From NCBI GenBank assembly GCA_036513075.1, contig DATBZS010000070.1, positions 1 to 64,000 on the forward strand: a DNA stretch of 64,000 bases, written 5' to 3'. The DNA is from Bog-756 sp036513075 (GTDB taxonomy: Bacteria > Actinomycetota > Acidimicrobiia > Acidimicrobiales > RAAP-2). The translations under genes were made by a program, and so were the position numbers. A model generated the notes under the pieces. That model was given only the letters and a program-made list of their open reading frames with translations, was not told the origin of the DNA and searched no databases. Positions 17,891-28,838 of the stretch are shown piece by piece. The number at the start of each line of letters is the position of its first letter. Within the stretch, counting starts at the first letter, position 1.

Positions 17891-18769
17891 ATGGGAGCAC
17901 TGGACGGACGGATCGCCATCATCACCGGGGCGGGGCGCGGCATCGGCCGCGAGTACGCCCTCCTCTTCGCGGCAGAGGGCGCCAAGGTGGTCGTGAACGA
18001 CCTCGGTGGCACCCTCGACGGTTCAGGGGACGATGTCAGCGCCGCCCAGCAGGTGGTCGACGAGATCACGGCACTTGGTGGCGAGGCCGTGGCCAACCAT
18101 GACGACGTGACCGACTGGGACGGTGGCAAGCGCCTCATCGACACGGCCATCGAGACCTTCGGCGACCTGCACGTACTGGTCAACAACGCCGGCATCCTGC
18201 GCGACCGGGTGCTCATCAACATGACCGAGGCCGAGTGGGACGCGGTCATCCACGTCCACCTGAAGGGCCACTTCGTCCCCACCCGCCATGCCGCCGGCTA
18301 CTGGCGTGAGCAGACCAAGGCGGGCAAGGAGGTCAAGGCCTCGGTGATCAACACGTCGTCGACGTCCGGTCTGATCGGCAACCCGGGCCAGTCCAACTAC
18401 GGCGCGGCCAAGGCGGGCATCGCCGCCTTCACCACCATCACCGCCACCGAGCTGTCCCGTTACGGTGTGCGGGTCAACGCGCTCACCCCCAATGCCCGTA
18501 CCCGGATGACCGTCGAGACCCCGGGCCTGGCCGACATCGTGTCGGCCCCCGAGGACGCGGCGACCTTCGACGCCTGGGACCCGGCCAATATCGCCCCCCT
18601 GGTCGCCTACCTGGCCACCGAGGGCTGCCCGGCCACCGGCAAGGTGTACTTCATCCTCGGCGGACAGATCCGGCTGTTCCAGCCCTGGACGCTGACCGAC
18701 ACCCTCGAGAAGGACGACCGGTGGACTGTGGCCGAGCTCCAGGCCGAAATGCACAAGCTCGGGGGCTGA
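17891..18769 (+). CDS. SDR of the 17-beta-HSD4 / multifunctional enzyme type
   Basis: 292 residues, normal start (GAGGAC before ATG 17891). The cofactor loop is TGAGRGIGREYA and VVVNDLGGTLDGSG recalls the N-terminal dehydrogenase domain of peroxisomal multifunctional enzyme 2. NNAGILRD, the catalytic Ser in NTSSTSG and the YGAAKAG Tyr/Lys motif follow. This subgroup oxidises (3R)-hydroxyacyl-CoA or steroid alcohols. Its stop is immediately followed by the GTG of the MFS transporter, so the pair is co-expressed; an SCP2 protein lies on the opposite strand 1.7 kb away. Confidence 0.9.
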   Translation: MGALDGRIAIITGAGRGIGREYALLFAAEGAKVVVNDLGGTLDGSGDDVSAAQQVVDEITALGGEAVANHDDVTDWDGGKRLIDTAIETFGDLHVLVNNAGILRDRVLINMTEAEWDAVIHVHLKGHFVPTRHAAGYWREQTKAGKEVKASVINTSSTSGLIGNPGQSNYGAAKAGIAAFTTITATELSRYGVRVNALTPNARTRMTVETPGLADIVSAPEDAATFDAWDPANIAPLVAYLATEGCPATGKVYFILGGQIRLFQPWTLTDTLEKDDRWTVAELQAEMHKLGG

Positions 18770-20455
18770 GTGGCCTCCCGGGCCGACGGGCCCGGTCCCG
18801 TCCCCGGTGACGAGCGGTTCGATGACGACGAGCTGCGGGAGGCCGAGCACCTCCTGAGCGGCACCGGGTCGGGTGGTGACGGCGGGATCACCGTCCCGTG
18901 GCCGTTGCTGTTCCGCCACCGGATGCACAGGAAGGTAGTCGGGTCGGACCGCTACCAGTGGTGGGTGCTGTGGACGGTGCTGGCCGGACTTCTCTCGGTC
19001 AACATTACGTTCACGGTGTTCGTGGTGGCGCTGCCCCAGGTGGCCAAGGAGTTGCACACCACGGTCACCACCCTGACCTGGACGTCGACCGGGCCCTTGC
19101 TGGCCTTCGGCGTGGCGGCCCCCATACTCGGCAAGCTGGGGGACCTGCGCGGCTACAAGCGCCTCTACCTGTGGGGCCTGTCCGGTGCCGCCCTCTCGGT
19201 GGTGCTGACCGCCTCGGCCCCGACGGCCGGGGTGCTCATCGCCGCGCGACTCTTCGACGGGGTCCAGGGGGCGGCCACCGGGGCGGCATCGATGGCCCTG
19301 GTGCTGCAGGCCTTCTCCCACGAGGACCGGGTCAAGGCCATGGGCTGGTGGGCACTGGTGGGCGCCGGTGGCCCGGTACTCGGAGTCACCATCGGTGCCC
19401 CCATCATCCAGTTCTACGGTTGGCGGGCCCTGTTCTGGGGGGAGCTCCCCCTGATGGCGGTGGCGGCGCTCCTGGCCGTGATCGTCCTGCCCTCCCACGA
19501 CCGGGCGGCCACCAATGCGGCCGAGGCCCAGGCCCGGACCGGTCGATCGGTGAACCCTGCGGTTGTCGCCGCTCCCGTGCCGTCTGATTCCGACCAGGGC
19601 CCCGACGACGCACCAGCCGTGCCGACGAGCCCGTGGCGTCAGCTCGACTGGGCCGGGTCGATCTCGCTGTCGTGCTCGGTGACCCTGGGGCTCCTCGGCC
19701 TCAACGTGGCGCCCACCTGGGGGTTCACCTCGCCCAAGACGGTTGCGCTCTTCGTGGCCAGTGTCGCGGTCGGGGTGTACTTCGTCCTCCACGAGCGCCA
19801 CGCCCCCCGTCCGCTCATCCCGCTGCGGTACTTCGGTAGGCGGAACTTCGTCTTCCCCCTCGGGGCCAGGGCCTTCGTCAACTTCGCCTACATGGGCGGC
19901 TTCTTCCTCTTCCCCATCCTGATGGAGCGGATCTACGGCTACAGCGAGACCCAGGCCGGCCTGCTGTCGACTGCCCGGCCACTCGTGTTCTCGCTGTCGG
20001 CACCCATCGCCGGCTATGCGGCCGTCAAGGTGGGGGAGCGGTGGTCGATCATGGCCGGCGCCGGCGCCCTCACCATCTCCATGTTGGTCTTCACCCAGGT
20101 GGGGGCCAATCCGTCGGTGGTGCTGATCATCATGGCCCTGGCCCTGTCCGGCCTGGGCAACGGGGTGTCGACTCCGTCGACGGCCTCGTCGGCAGCCAAC
20201 GAGGTGGAGGCCGACGAGCTCGGGGTGATGAGCGCCGCCCAGCTCCTCGTCACCCAGATCGGCATCGTGGCCGGTATCCAGGTGATGGTGACCGTCGAGG
20301 CGTCGGCCAACGGCGGGGCGGGCAACCTGGCGTCCTTCCACGCCGCCTACCTGGTCGGCGGGCTGGTGGCCTTTGCCGCGCTGATCTGCGGCTTCTTCGT
20401 CAAGGACACGCCCCGGGGCCAGCGGACCGTCCCCATCGAGGTGGCCGCTCGCTGA
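18770..20455 (+). CDS. MFS drug-export-type transporter (DHA2, 14 helices)
   Basis: 561 residues, GTG start directly after the SDR stop. A hydrophilic N-terminus of about 60 residues precedes roughly 14 membrane segments. ITFTVFVVALPQVAKEL in TM1 and GKLGDLRGYKRLYLWG as loop motif A identify the EmrB/QacA-like DHA2 family. A central hydrophilic loop (about residues 245-285) contains Ala/Pro/Asp-rich sequence. Probably proton-driven export of a lipophilic compound; substrate unknown. Confidence 0.88.
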   Translation: MASRADGPGPVPGDERFDDDELREAEHLLSGTGSGGDGGITVPWPLLFRHRMHRKVVGSDRYQWWVLWTVLAGLLSVNITFTVFVVALPQVAKELHTTVTTLTWTSTGPLLAFGVAAPILGKLGDLRGYKRLYLWGLSGAALSVVLTASAPTAGVLIAARLFDGVQGAATGAASMALVLQAFSHEDRVKAMGWWALVGAGGPVLGVTIGAPIIQFYGWRALFWGELPLMAVAALLAVIVLPSHDRAATNAAEAQARTGRSVNPAVVAAPVPSDSDQGPDDAPAVPTSPWRQLDWAGSISLSCSVTLGLLGLNVAPTWGFTSPKTVALFVASVAVGVYFVLHERHAPRPLIPLRYFGRRNFVFPLGARAFVNFAYMGGFFLFPILMERIYGYSETQAGLLSTARPLVFSLSAPIAGYAAVKVGERWSIMAGAGALTISMLVFTQVGANPSVVLIIMALALSGLGNGVSTPSTASSAANEVEADELGVMSAAQLLVTQIGIVAGIQVMVTVEASANGGAGNLASFHAAYLVGGLVAFAALICGFFVKDTPRGQRTVPIEVAAR

Positions 20456-20495
20456 GTCGGGCGGGCACCCTGGGATCGGCGTCGGCCGTGTGCGG

Positions 20496-20903
20496 TTACT
20501 CGGTGATGGCTTGGATCCGGGCCGCGATCTCGGCCGCGGTCGGGTCCGGGGAGGCGGACTGCAGGGCCATCAGCTTGGCGATGTCCCCCTCGACCTTGAT
20601 CTTCCCCTGCATGAAGGCCTGGAGCCCGGCCTGGGGATTGCCCTCCACCAGAAGCGCCCGGGCGATGTCATAGCCGATGGTCACCGTGAGGTCGACCGAG
20701 TCGATGTGACCGATATCGAGGACGAGCTCGCCCGTGCTGGTGTCGGCGTGGGCGCGGATCGCCCCCTCGCCGAAGGGAACCTCGACGACGATCAGGTTCA
20801 TCCGCACCGCGTGGTCGATGGAGCCGCCCCGCCCCTCGTATTCGGCGCGGATCGACCGGGCCTCGTCGAGCCATTCGTCGCTGAGGAAGAGATAGGTAGT
20901 CAT
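20496..20903 (-). CDS. SCP2 sterol-binding domain protein
   Basis: 135 residues, starting MTTYLFLSDEWLDEARSIR. The C-terminal half GKIKVEGDIAKLMALQ is the characteristic SCP2 motif lining the lipid tunnel, and the length is that of a stand-alone SCP2 domain. Such proteins bind acyl-CoA or sterols. With the MFE2-like SDR close by, a role in lipid or steroid handling is plausible but inferred. It converges with the MFS gene and is divergent from the esterase. Confidence 0.87.
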   Translation of the reverse strand: MTTYLFLSDEWLDEARSIRAEYEGRGGSIDHAVRMNLIVVEVPFGEGAIRAHADTSTGELVLDIGHIDSVDLTVTIGYDIARALLVEGNPQAGLQAFMQGKIKVEGDIAKLMALQSASPDPTAAEIAARIQAITE

Positions 20904-21075
20904 CGCTGCGTTGCTCCTTGCCCGTGGGGTCGATCGCCGGAGACTCTACCCGGCGCCCTGCGCCGTCGACCGACGTGGGTCGCCCATCCATCCCCTCCCT
21001 CCTTCCGCTTACCTGCTTCCGCCAGGGCGGACCGCAGAGCGGAGGTCCGGGCACGGGGCCGATAGCATCCCCTCC

Positions 21076-21849
21076 GTGACCGCTCCCCTCATCCCAGGTG
21101 CCGAGCCGTGGTCTGCCGCAGGCGGAGCCAACGGCGTCCTCGTGCTACACGGGTTCACCGGCAACCCCCAGTCCATGCGCCCGCTGGCCGAGGCCCTGGC
21201 CACAGCCGGCTTCACCGTAGAGCTGCCCCTCCTGCCTGGCCACGGGACCGCCCTCGAGGACATGGTCCCGACCCGGTGGGAGGACTGGTCCGGCAGTGTC
21301 GAGGCCCACTTCCAGGCCCTGGCTGCCCGGTGCGACCATGTGGCCGTCGTCGGCCTGTCGATGGGCGGCACCCTGACCTGCTGGCTGGCCGAACGCCATC
21401 CCCACCTGTCCGGCATCGCCGTGGTGAACCCACTGGTCCATGCCCCCGACGCCGAGTTCCGGGGCGGCATCCAATCGCTGCTCGACGCCGGTACCGAGTC
21501 GTTCGACGGCATCGGCTCGGACATCAAGAAAGAAGGCGGCGTCGAGGCCGCCTACGCGGGCACCCCGCTGGCCGCCGTGCTGTCGCTGTTCGAGGGGGCC
21601 GACGAGGTCGAGGCCAAACTGGCCGACATCCACTGCCCGACCCTGGTGTTGTCGAGCCGGGAGGACCACGTGGTCGAGTCGGTGTCGGGCGATGTCGTCG
21701 AGGGGCAGGTGTCGGGCCCCGTCGAGCGCATCTGGCTGGAGGACAGCTACCACGTGGCCACCCTCGACAACGACGCCCCACTGATCGAGGCGAAGGTGGT
21801 CGAGTTCGCGACCTCCGTGCTGGGCGGCCCCGGCGGAGCCCCCGCCTGA
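21076..21849 (+). CDS. Alpha/beta hydrolase (carboxylesterase / monoacylglycerol lipase-like)
   Basis: 257 residues. VLVLHGFTGNPQSM gives the oxyanion region, VVGLSMGGT the nucleophile elbow, SREDHVVE the catalytic Asp and DSYHVATLDND the His, all in the Est30/monoacylglycerol lipase arrangement. GTG 21076 is preferred over an upstream in-frame start at 20911, which would add an Arg-rich, unstructured extension. It overlaps gatC by one base, so it is the first gene of the gatCAB transcript. The link to tRNA amidation is probably only positional. Confidence 0.88.
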   Translation: MTAPLIPGAEPWSAAGGANGVLVLHGFTGNPQSMRPLAEALATAGFTVELPLLPGHGTALEDMVPTRWEDWSGSVEAHFQALAARCDHVAVVGLSMGGTLTCWLAERHPHLSGIAVVNPLVHAPDAEFRGGIQSLLDAGTESFDGIGSDIKKEGGVEAAYAGTPLAAVLSLFEGADEVEAKLADIHCPTLVLSSREDHVVESVSGDVVEGQVSGPVERIWLEDSYHVATLDNDAPLIEAKVVEFATSVLGGPGGAPA

Positions 21850-22153
21850 TGGCCGCACCCGCCCGCCTCACCCGGGAGGACGTGGCCCACGTGGCCGCCC
21901 TGGCCCGCCTCCACCTGACCGAGGACGAGCTCGAGACGTACACCGAACAGTTAGCGCAAGTTCTCGACCACGCCGCCGACGTAGCCTCCCTCGACCTGCA
22001 CGGTGTGGCGCCGACGGCTCATGCCATGGCCGTGACGAACGTGCTTCGCACCGACGAGCCCCACCCGTGCCTCGACCGCGACGAGGTGCTGGCCCAGGCG
22101 CCGTCGGTCGAGGACCACCGCTTCCGGGTGCCCCGGATCCTCGGGGAGGCGCC

Positions 22154-22157
<4 letters not shown>
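21849..22157 (+). CDS. gatC: Aspartyl/glutamyl-tRNA amidotransferase subunit C
   Basis: 102 residues, a small wrapping subunit that stabilises GatA and links it to GatB. LTREDVAHVAALARLHLTEDE is the family signature and the C-terminal RVPRIL motif is present. ATG 21849 overlaps the esterase stop (TGATG), and its own stop overlaps gatA. Confidence 0.95.
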
Positions 22158-23616
<1,459 letters not shown>

Positions 23617-23620
<4 letters not shown>

Positions 23621-25056
23621 GGGCGGACTGGCAGCTGGTCATCGGGCTCGAGGTCCACTGTGAACTCAAGACGGCGACGAAGCTGTTCTGCGGGTGCCCC
23701 AACATGTTCGGCGACGAGCCCAACACCAACGTGTGTCCCAACTGCCTGGGCCTACCGGGGTCGTTGCCGGTGCTCAATCAGCGTGCGGTGGAGCTGGCCA
23801 TGGCCATCGGTACCGCACTGCAGTGCGACATTCTGCCGTCGACCTTCCACCGGAAGAACTACTTCTATCCGGACCAGGCCAAGGACTACCAGATCAGCCA
23901 GTACGACGAGCCGCTCAACGCCAACGGCCACCTCGACCTGCCCGACGGGTTCCGGGTGGGGATCGAGCGGGCCCACATGGAGGAGGACACCGGCAAGACG
24001 ACCCACGCCGGCGCCTCGGGACGGATCCACGGTGCCGACTACTCGCTGGTCGACTACAACCGCTCCGGGGTCCCCCTGGTGGAGATCGTGAGCCGCCCCG
24101 ACATGCGTACCGCCGACCAGGCCCGGGCCTACGTGACCGAGCTGCGGGCCATCCTGGTGGCCTCGGGCGCCTCCGACGGCAAGATGGAGGAGGGATCGAT
24201 GCGGGTCGACGCCAACGTATCGGTCCGACGCAGCACGGACGATCCGTTCGGTACCCGGTGCGAGATCAAGAACCTCAACTCGGTCCGGTCGCTCGGCCGG
24301 GCCATCGAGTACGAGGCCGAACGGCAGATCGCCCTGATCGAATCGGGTGAGCAGGTCGTCCAGCAGACGCGCCACTGGGACGAAGGGGCTGGACGCACCC
24401 AGGCCCTCCGTTCCAAGGAGGACGCCTACGACTACCGCTACTTCCTGGAGCCCGACCTGGTTCCACTGGTGCCCGACGTCGAGTGGATCCGGGCGGTGGC
24501 CGACACCCTCGGGATGATGCCGGCCGAACGCCGGTCCCGGCTCGTCGAGCTCCTGGAGGAGTCCGGCGGGGCCACCGACTCGCAGCTCCTGCAGGTGGCA
24601 ACGGTGGTCGACCTCGGCCTGGACGATCTGGTCGTCGAAGCGGTGGCCGGCGGGGTCGGTTCCGCCCTGGCCCTCGCCCGGACGGCGAACGAAGCGGCCA
24701 CCGACGCCGACGCGGCCCGCGCCCTCGACCCCCGGTCCTACGTCGAGCTACTGACCTTGGAGGCGACCGGCTCACTGTCGGCCACCCAGGCCAAAGCGGT
24801 GCTGGCCGAACTGTTCGCCCGGGGTGGCGGCGACCCGGCCGCCATCGCCCGCGACAAGGGCTTCGAGGCCATGTCCGAGGACTCGTTGGTGGCCACGGTG
24901 GCCGAGGCGATCGCTGCCAACCCCGGCGAATGGTCCCGGTTCTGCGAGGGCGACGACAAGCTCGCCGGCTTCTTCACCGGGTTGGTGATGAAGGCGACCA
25001 GGGGACAGGCCAACGGCAAGTCCGTCGCCGCCGAGCTCCGACGCCTGCGGGGCTGA
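23617..25056 (+). CDS. gatB: Aspartyl/glutamyl-tRNA amidotransferase subunit B
   Basis: 479 residues, full length. IGLEVHCELKTATKLFCGCPN opens the kinase-like cradle domain that phosphorylates the mischarged tRNA. DYQISQYDEPL, VDYNRSGVPLVEIVS and DYRYFLEPDL follow, and a helical plus YqeY-like C-terminal tail contacts tRNA. The ATG overlaps the gatA stop. Presence of gatCAB implies the indirect route to Gln-tRNA and/or Asn-tRNA. Confidence 0.96.
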
Positions 25057-25100
25057 GCCTTATCCCGTACGCTCTCCGATCCGGCAGCCGAAGGCCGGCG

Positions 25101-26312
25101 TCACGGCGTCGCAGCCCACAGCGGCCGGGCCAGGAGATTCGTCGGCCCGGGTAGCGAACCACCGGCGAGGTAGGGGCCGGAGGAGCCGAACCCGAGCCGG
25201 GCGATGTAGACGGGCCGCGCCGGGATGTCGGGCTTGGGGGCGAGCGACCGCCACGGGCTGTAGAGCAACCACACCCCGTTGCCGTCGTGGAAGACCGACG
25301 CCTCGCCCGGTCCCTCCCCCTGGAGGTTGGTGGCCAGCAGCGGGCTGGGGGTCTGGTCGTGGCACGGTCCGCCCGGGCCGGTGCAGCGGGCCGCACCGAT
25401 GGCGTACTCCGGCTGGTTGTACCAGTTGGCCGAGTACACGACCCAGTAGGTGCCGTGCAACTCGACCATGTCCGGTGCCTCGACGATGCTCCCCTGCCAG
25501 GCCTCGTCGGGTGACATCAGGAGCGTGGGGCTGCCGAGCAGGCTCGTCCCGTCGGCCGACAGTCGCTGCGACCACATCTTGGTGGGCGTGTCGGACCCTC
25601 CGATGTTCTGGTCGGACTTCCACTGCATCCAGGGGGTGCCGTCGGAGTCGATGAACACCCGCGGGTCGATCGAGCCGCCCTGGTCGAGCTGGCAGATGAG
25701 GGGTATCGGCCCTGCGGTGAACGGCCCGGTGGGGGAGGTGGCGAAGGCGCTGCCGATGCACTCGGTCTGTGGCGTGTAGCCAGCGACCATGGCCGTGAAG
25801 TAGAGGGCGTAGAGGTTGCCGAAGCGGTGGAGTTCGGGAGCCCAGGTGTACCCGGGATGGGCCCAGACCGGCAGGGTGGGCAGAGCGTCGACGGGTTCGG
25901 TCCAGTGGATGAAGTCGGTGCTGGTAGCCAGGGGAACGTTGACCGGCGCCGCGCCGGCTCCGCCACTGGTGAGCAACAGGTAGCGGCCGGCCGCCACGGT
26001 GAGGAAGGGGTCGGACTGGTCGGCTCCTCCGGTGACCTCGGTGCCGGGTGCGGCGGGGTCGGCCGTGGGACGTGGGGTCACTTCGGTCCCGAGCGTCCAG
26101 GCCAACGGTGCCAGGAATGGGTGGCCGGCAGCCGGGGAAGCCCGGAGGTCAGCCGCCTGGGCGCCCGAGGCCATCCAGCCGGCCGTTGCCGCACCGAGGC
26201 CGATCAGGGCGACCGTGCCGAGGGCGCCCCGGGCCATGGCGCGGCGGCGCCCGGTCTGGCTTTGTGGGGCACCGACCCGGCGCCCGGAATCCCCCCGGTG
26301 GTCCTGCTGCAC
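25101..26312 (-). CDS. Secreted glycoside hydrolase family 43-like enzyme
   Basis: 403 residues with GTG 26312; ATG 26237 is an alternative start. The N-terminus is basic (GRRRAMARG) followed by a hydrophobic Ala/Gly core ending SGAQA, a signal peptide with Tat-like arginines. The five-bladed propeller retains the three GH43 acids in context: Asp in GADQSDPFLTV, Asp in GSIDPRVFIDSDG and Glu in SIVEAPDMVEL. TWAPELHRFGNLYALYFTA is another family hallmark. It likely cleaves arabinose- or xylose-containing glycans outside the cell; exact substrate is unknown. It converges with gatB. Confidence 0.85.
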   Translation of the reverse strand: MQQDHRGDSGRRVGAPQSQTGRRRAMARGALGTVALIGLGAATAGWMASGAQAADLRASPAAGHPFLAPLAWTLGTEVTPRPTADPAAPGTEVTGGADQSDPFLTVAAGRYLLLTSGGAGAAPVNVPLATSTDFIHWTEPVDALPTLPVWAHPGYTWAPELHRFGNLYALYFTAMVAGYTPQTECIGSAFATSPTGPFTAGPIPLICQLDQGGSIDPRVFIDSDGTPWMQWKSDQNIGGSDTPTKMWSQRLSADGTSLLGSPTLLMSPDEAWQGSIVEAPDMVELHGTYWVVYSANWYNQPEYAIGAARCTGPGGPCHDQTPSPLLATNLQGEGPGEASVFHDGNGVWLLYSPWRSLAPKPDIPARPVYIARLGFGSSGPYLAGGSLPGPTNLLARPLWAATP

Positions 26313-26928
26313 TGCGCTCTCGTATCCGTCGTCTCAACGAATGGCCATGACGTTCTGCCCTGCCGGGCCCGTTGGTCCCCCGGGCCTGACGGGCCGACTG
26401 GGCCCGATCCCACGCTAGCGCCGCGGGTGTCCTGGGGAAGACCGGTGGAGATCTCCTCCCACCCTGGGGACGAACGGGGAAATGTAGCGGAAAAGCTCAG
26501 GATTTCGCGCCGCGACCTTGACCCTCTCCACGGTCCGGTTCACCATGGCTGCAGTTCGGGAAGCCGAAGCCCACCGGGGATCCGGGGGAGGTCCGAGGAT
26601 CGGTCGCAGACCGGTCCGCAGGACCGAACCGGGGTCGACGGAACGGCAGTAGGCGACCGACAGGTTGGTCCGGGGACGGACCGGTATGCCGCAAGGCGCT
26701 CCGGTCCGGGCACCTGGCGCAGGTTGTCCGACACGACCTGCGACAGGAGGAGCCGGGCTGCCGGTACGTGGCCCCGAGGAGCTTGGGCGGTTTCGGCCGT
26801 CCGGTTACTCGGGGCTGCGTCGCGCCCGGGCCCGGATGGGACGGCCGTCGGAAATCTGCAGGAGGTCGTCCAGTCGCGGGTGGCGCGAGGTCCGGGAGCG
26901 ACTCGTTGTGAGCACCTAGAGTCCTACT
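26313..26928. other. 616-base non-coding stretch between divergent genes
   Basis: I see no supportable gene. The open frames here are Arg/Gly/Pro-rich shadows. It must contain the promoters of the GH43 gene (leftward) and the methyltransferase (rightward). GGGCC/GGCCC elements at about 26364-26412 can pair in several ways, giving a GC-rich foldable stretch next to the GH43 start. No defined regulatory element is recognised. Confidence 0.45.
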
Positions 26929-27630
26929 GTGACCGATGACTCCGAGCGTGTTTCGCGCCATGAATGGGTCAGTCGCCTTGGCGCCGAACCGCCTGTGATC
27001 CACCGGCACGCGGATAACGGAGCGGTGTGGAGCACCGAGGCCTCCTGCTATCGATTCATGGCTGGGCAGGTGGGACCGGGGTCCCGGACATTGGAAACCG
27101 GTGTGGGCGTGTCGACGGTCCTCTTCGCGGCGTGGGGATGTGATCATCTGGCCGTCGTCCCTTTCGCTGAAGAAGTAGCCGTCATCGAGGACTATTGCGA
27201 CGACCATCAGATCGACCGAAGCTCTCTTGCATTCGATCTCCGACCTTCGGAGATCGCCCTTCCCACTCTCGAACGGCCGAGTCTCGATCTGGTGTTCATC
27301 GACGGGGGCCACGGATTCCCTCTGCCCATCATCGACTGGTTCTACGGGGCCGCACTCCTTCGCAAGGGCGGCGTCGTCGTGTTCGATGATGTTCAGCTCC
27401 ACCAGGTGCGGTTACTGATCGATACCTTCATCGAACCCGACCCCCGGTGGGAGCGTCTGGCGGGTACCGACAAATGGTGTGCGTTTCGGCGCCTGACCGA
27501 GGGATCGCTGTCCGAAGGCGAGTGGGTTCAACCGTTCTTCCCGTCGCCAGTGGTCCCGATGAGGGACCGGATATCGGCTCTCACGCCCATATGGCTCAAA
27601 CGCAGACTGTTCGCCCTCGGCGTCCGATAG
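26929..27630 (+). CDS. Class I SAM-dependent methyltransferase
   Basis: 233 residues, GTG start. SRTLETGVGVSTVLFAAWG is the SAM-binding motif I in the form seen in Methyltransf_24 proteins, and LDLVFIDGGHGFPLPIIDW with GGVVVFDDVQLHQV are the following acidic-loop and strand-4 motifs. The C-terminus (PIWLKRRLF) is basic. This group is often encoded in glycan and cell-surface gene sets. Substrate unknown; it lies just left of the polysaccharide locus. Confidence 0.85.
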   Translation: MTDDSERVSRHEWVSRLGAEPPVIHRHADNGAVWSTEASCYRFMAGQVGPGSRTLETGVGVSTVLFAAWGCDHLAVVPFAEEVAVIEDYCDDHQIDRSSLAFDLRPSEIALPTLERPSLDLVFIDGGHGFPLPIIDWFYGAALLRKGGVVVFDDVQLHQVRLLIDTFIEPDPRWERLAGTDKWCAFRRLTEGSLSEGEWVQPFFPSPVVPMRDRISALTPIWLKRRLFALGVR

Positions 27631-27704
27631 GTTCCTCCGTGTCCACTTCGCCACCTTGATCGAACCCACAATCCTCACCGAGGACTGGCGAATCGAGTGC
27701 ACCG

Positions 27705-28616
27705 TCAGTGGTGGTGAGGGTGATGTGCCGACTTCGGCGGAACGTCCATAGCGCAGGGGTCGACGTCGGAGCACGGCTCGCATTCGAGCTCGAGGGTGCT
27801 GTGGGCGATCCCGAACGGACCACCGATGGTGTGCTTGACCCGGTCGCCCACAACCTGCGCCTCCTCCAGAGTCGGGTGCCCCGACAGGACGAGGTGGGCG
27901 GACAGCGCCCGGACGTCGCTCGACAGACTCCACACATGGAGATCGTGCACGCTGCTGACCCCGGACACGTCGGCCATGGTTGCTGTCAGGTGCCCGAGGT
28001 CGACGTCGGTCGGAGTCGACTCCAAGAGGACGGCCACGGCCGCACGAAGGACGCCGGCAGCCTGGGTGACGATGATGACCGCCACCACCAGGGCGGACAC
28101 GGGGTCCAGCCATGTGGCCGAGGGCGCCGCCAAGAGGAATAGCCCGGCCACAACCACGGCGGCCGACGCCAGGGCGTCACCGACCATGTGCAGCAGGGCA
28201 GCGCGCATGTTGAGGTCGCCGCCGTGGTCGGACAGGACGAATGCGGCGACCCCGTTGACCAGCAGACCGATAGCTGCCACCGCGACCACGATGCCGGCGT
28301 CGACATGGACGGGATGCATGAGGCGGTGCACGCTCGCCACCACGATGAGTACGGTGACGGCGGCGATGAGGACGGCATTGGCCAGGGCGGCGAGGATCGT
28401 CGCCCGGTGGTTGCCGAAGGACCGGGCCGGGCTGGCCGGGCGCAGGGCGAGCCGCACGGCCACCAAGGACAGGGTGAGGGCTCCGACGTCGGTCAGGTTG
28501 TGGCCGGCGTCGGCCACCAGACCTGTCGAGTGGGCGGCGATCCCGAAGGCGACCTGGACGACCACCAGCCCCAGGTTGAGGGCGAGGCTCACCGCCAGTC
28601 GTCGGGTTCGATCCAT
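27705..28616 (-). CDS. Cation diffusion facilitator (CzcD-like metal exporter)
   Basis: 303 residues with six membrane segments. ADAGHNLTDVGAL in TM2 and HMVGDALASAAVV in TM5 hold the HxxxD metal-site pairs. The C-terminal cytoplasmic domain (DVSGVSSVHDLHVWSLSSDV) is the CDF metal-binding regulatory domain, and the tail ends in a His cluster (HHPHHH). Expected to export Zn, Co or Cd using protons. No metal-responsive regulator lies next to it. Confidence 0.93.
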   Translation of the reverse strand: MDRTRRLAVSLALNLGLVVVQVAFGIAAHSTGLVADAGHNLTDVGALTLSLVAVRLALRPASPARSFGNHRATILAALANAVLIAAVTVLIVVASVHRLMHPVHVDAGIVVAVAAIGLLVNGVAAFVLSDHGGDLNMRAALLHMVGDALASAAVVVAGLFLLAAPSATWLDPVSALVVAVIIVTQAAGVLRAAVAVLLESTPTDVDLGHLTATMADVSGVSSVHDLHVWSLSSDVRALSAHLVLSGHPTLEEAQVVGDRVKHTIGGPFGIAHSTLELECEPCSDVDPCAMDVPPKSAHHPHHH

Positions 28617-28724
28617 GTGGGCTCCTGACGATGATCTTACCTTGTGACCTGCGGTTTCCGCCCCTGGCGGCCGCGGTGCCCGGCGGACGGGTGGGAGGAG
28701 CGGCGCTCAGTAGCATGTCGGCCC

Positions 28725-28838
28725 ATGGAGGTACTCGCGCTCTACCTACCCCAGTACCATCCGATCCCCGGGTTCGGGACGGCCCGGCTCGGCGCGCACT
28801 GGCGCGAGCTGCAGCGGGCCGGACACGGGCCTTCGTGA
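28725..28838 (+). pseudogene. Remnant of a WbsX-like glycosyltransferase gene (first codons only)
   Basis: ATG 28725 opens a 37-codon frame beginning MEVLALYLPQYHPIP. That is the recognisable N-terminus of WbsX/glycosyltransferase WbsX-like (GH99-type) proteins, which normally continue with a Trp-rich region and several hundred residues. Here the match stops after about 15 residues and the frame ends at 28838, overlapping the start of the DUF218 gene. I read it as a decayed fragment; a short chance match cannot be excluded. Confidence 0.35.

Noticed and set aside
18023..20341. A 772-codon open frame on the minus strand opposite the SDR and MFS genes
   Set aside because: It is a GC-driven shadow: Gly/Arg/His-rich with no family motif, while the plus strand holds two clear genes with catalytic motifs.
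26313..26928. Short frames such as 26665-26919 as real genes
   Set aside because: Arg/Gly/Pro-rich, no ribosome site, no family resemblance, and they overlap frames of equal quality on both strands.
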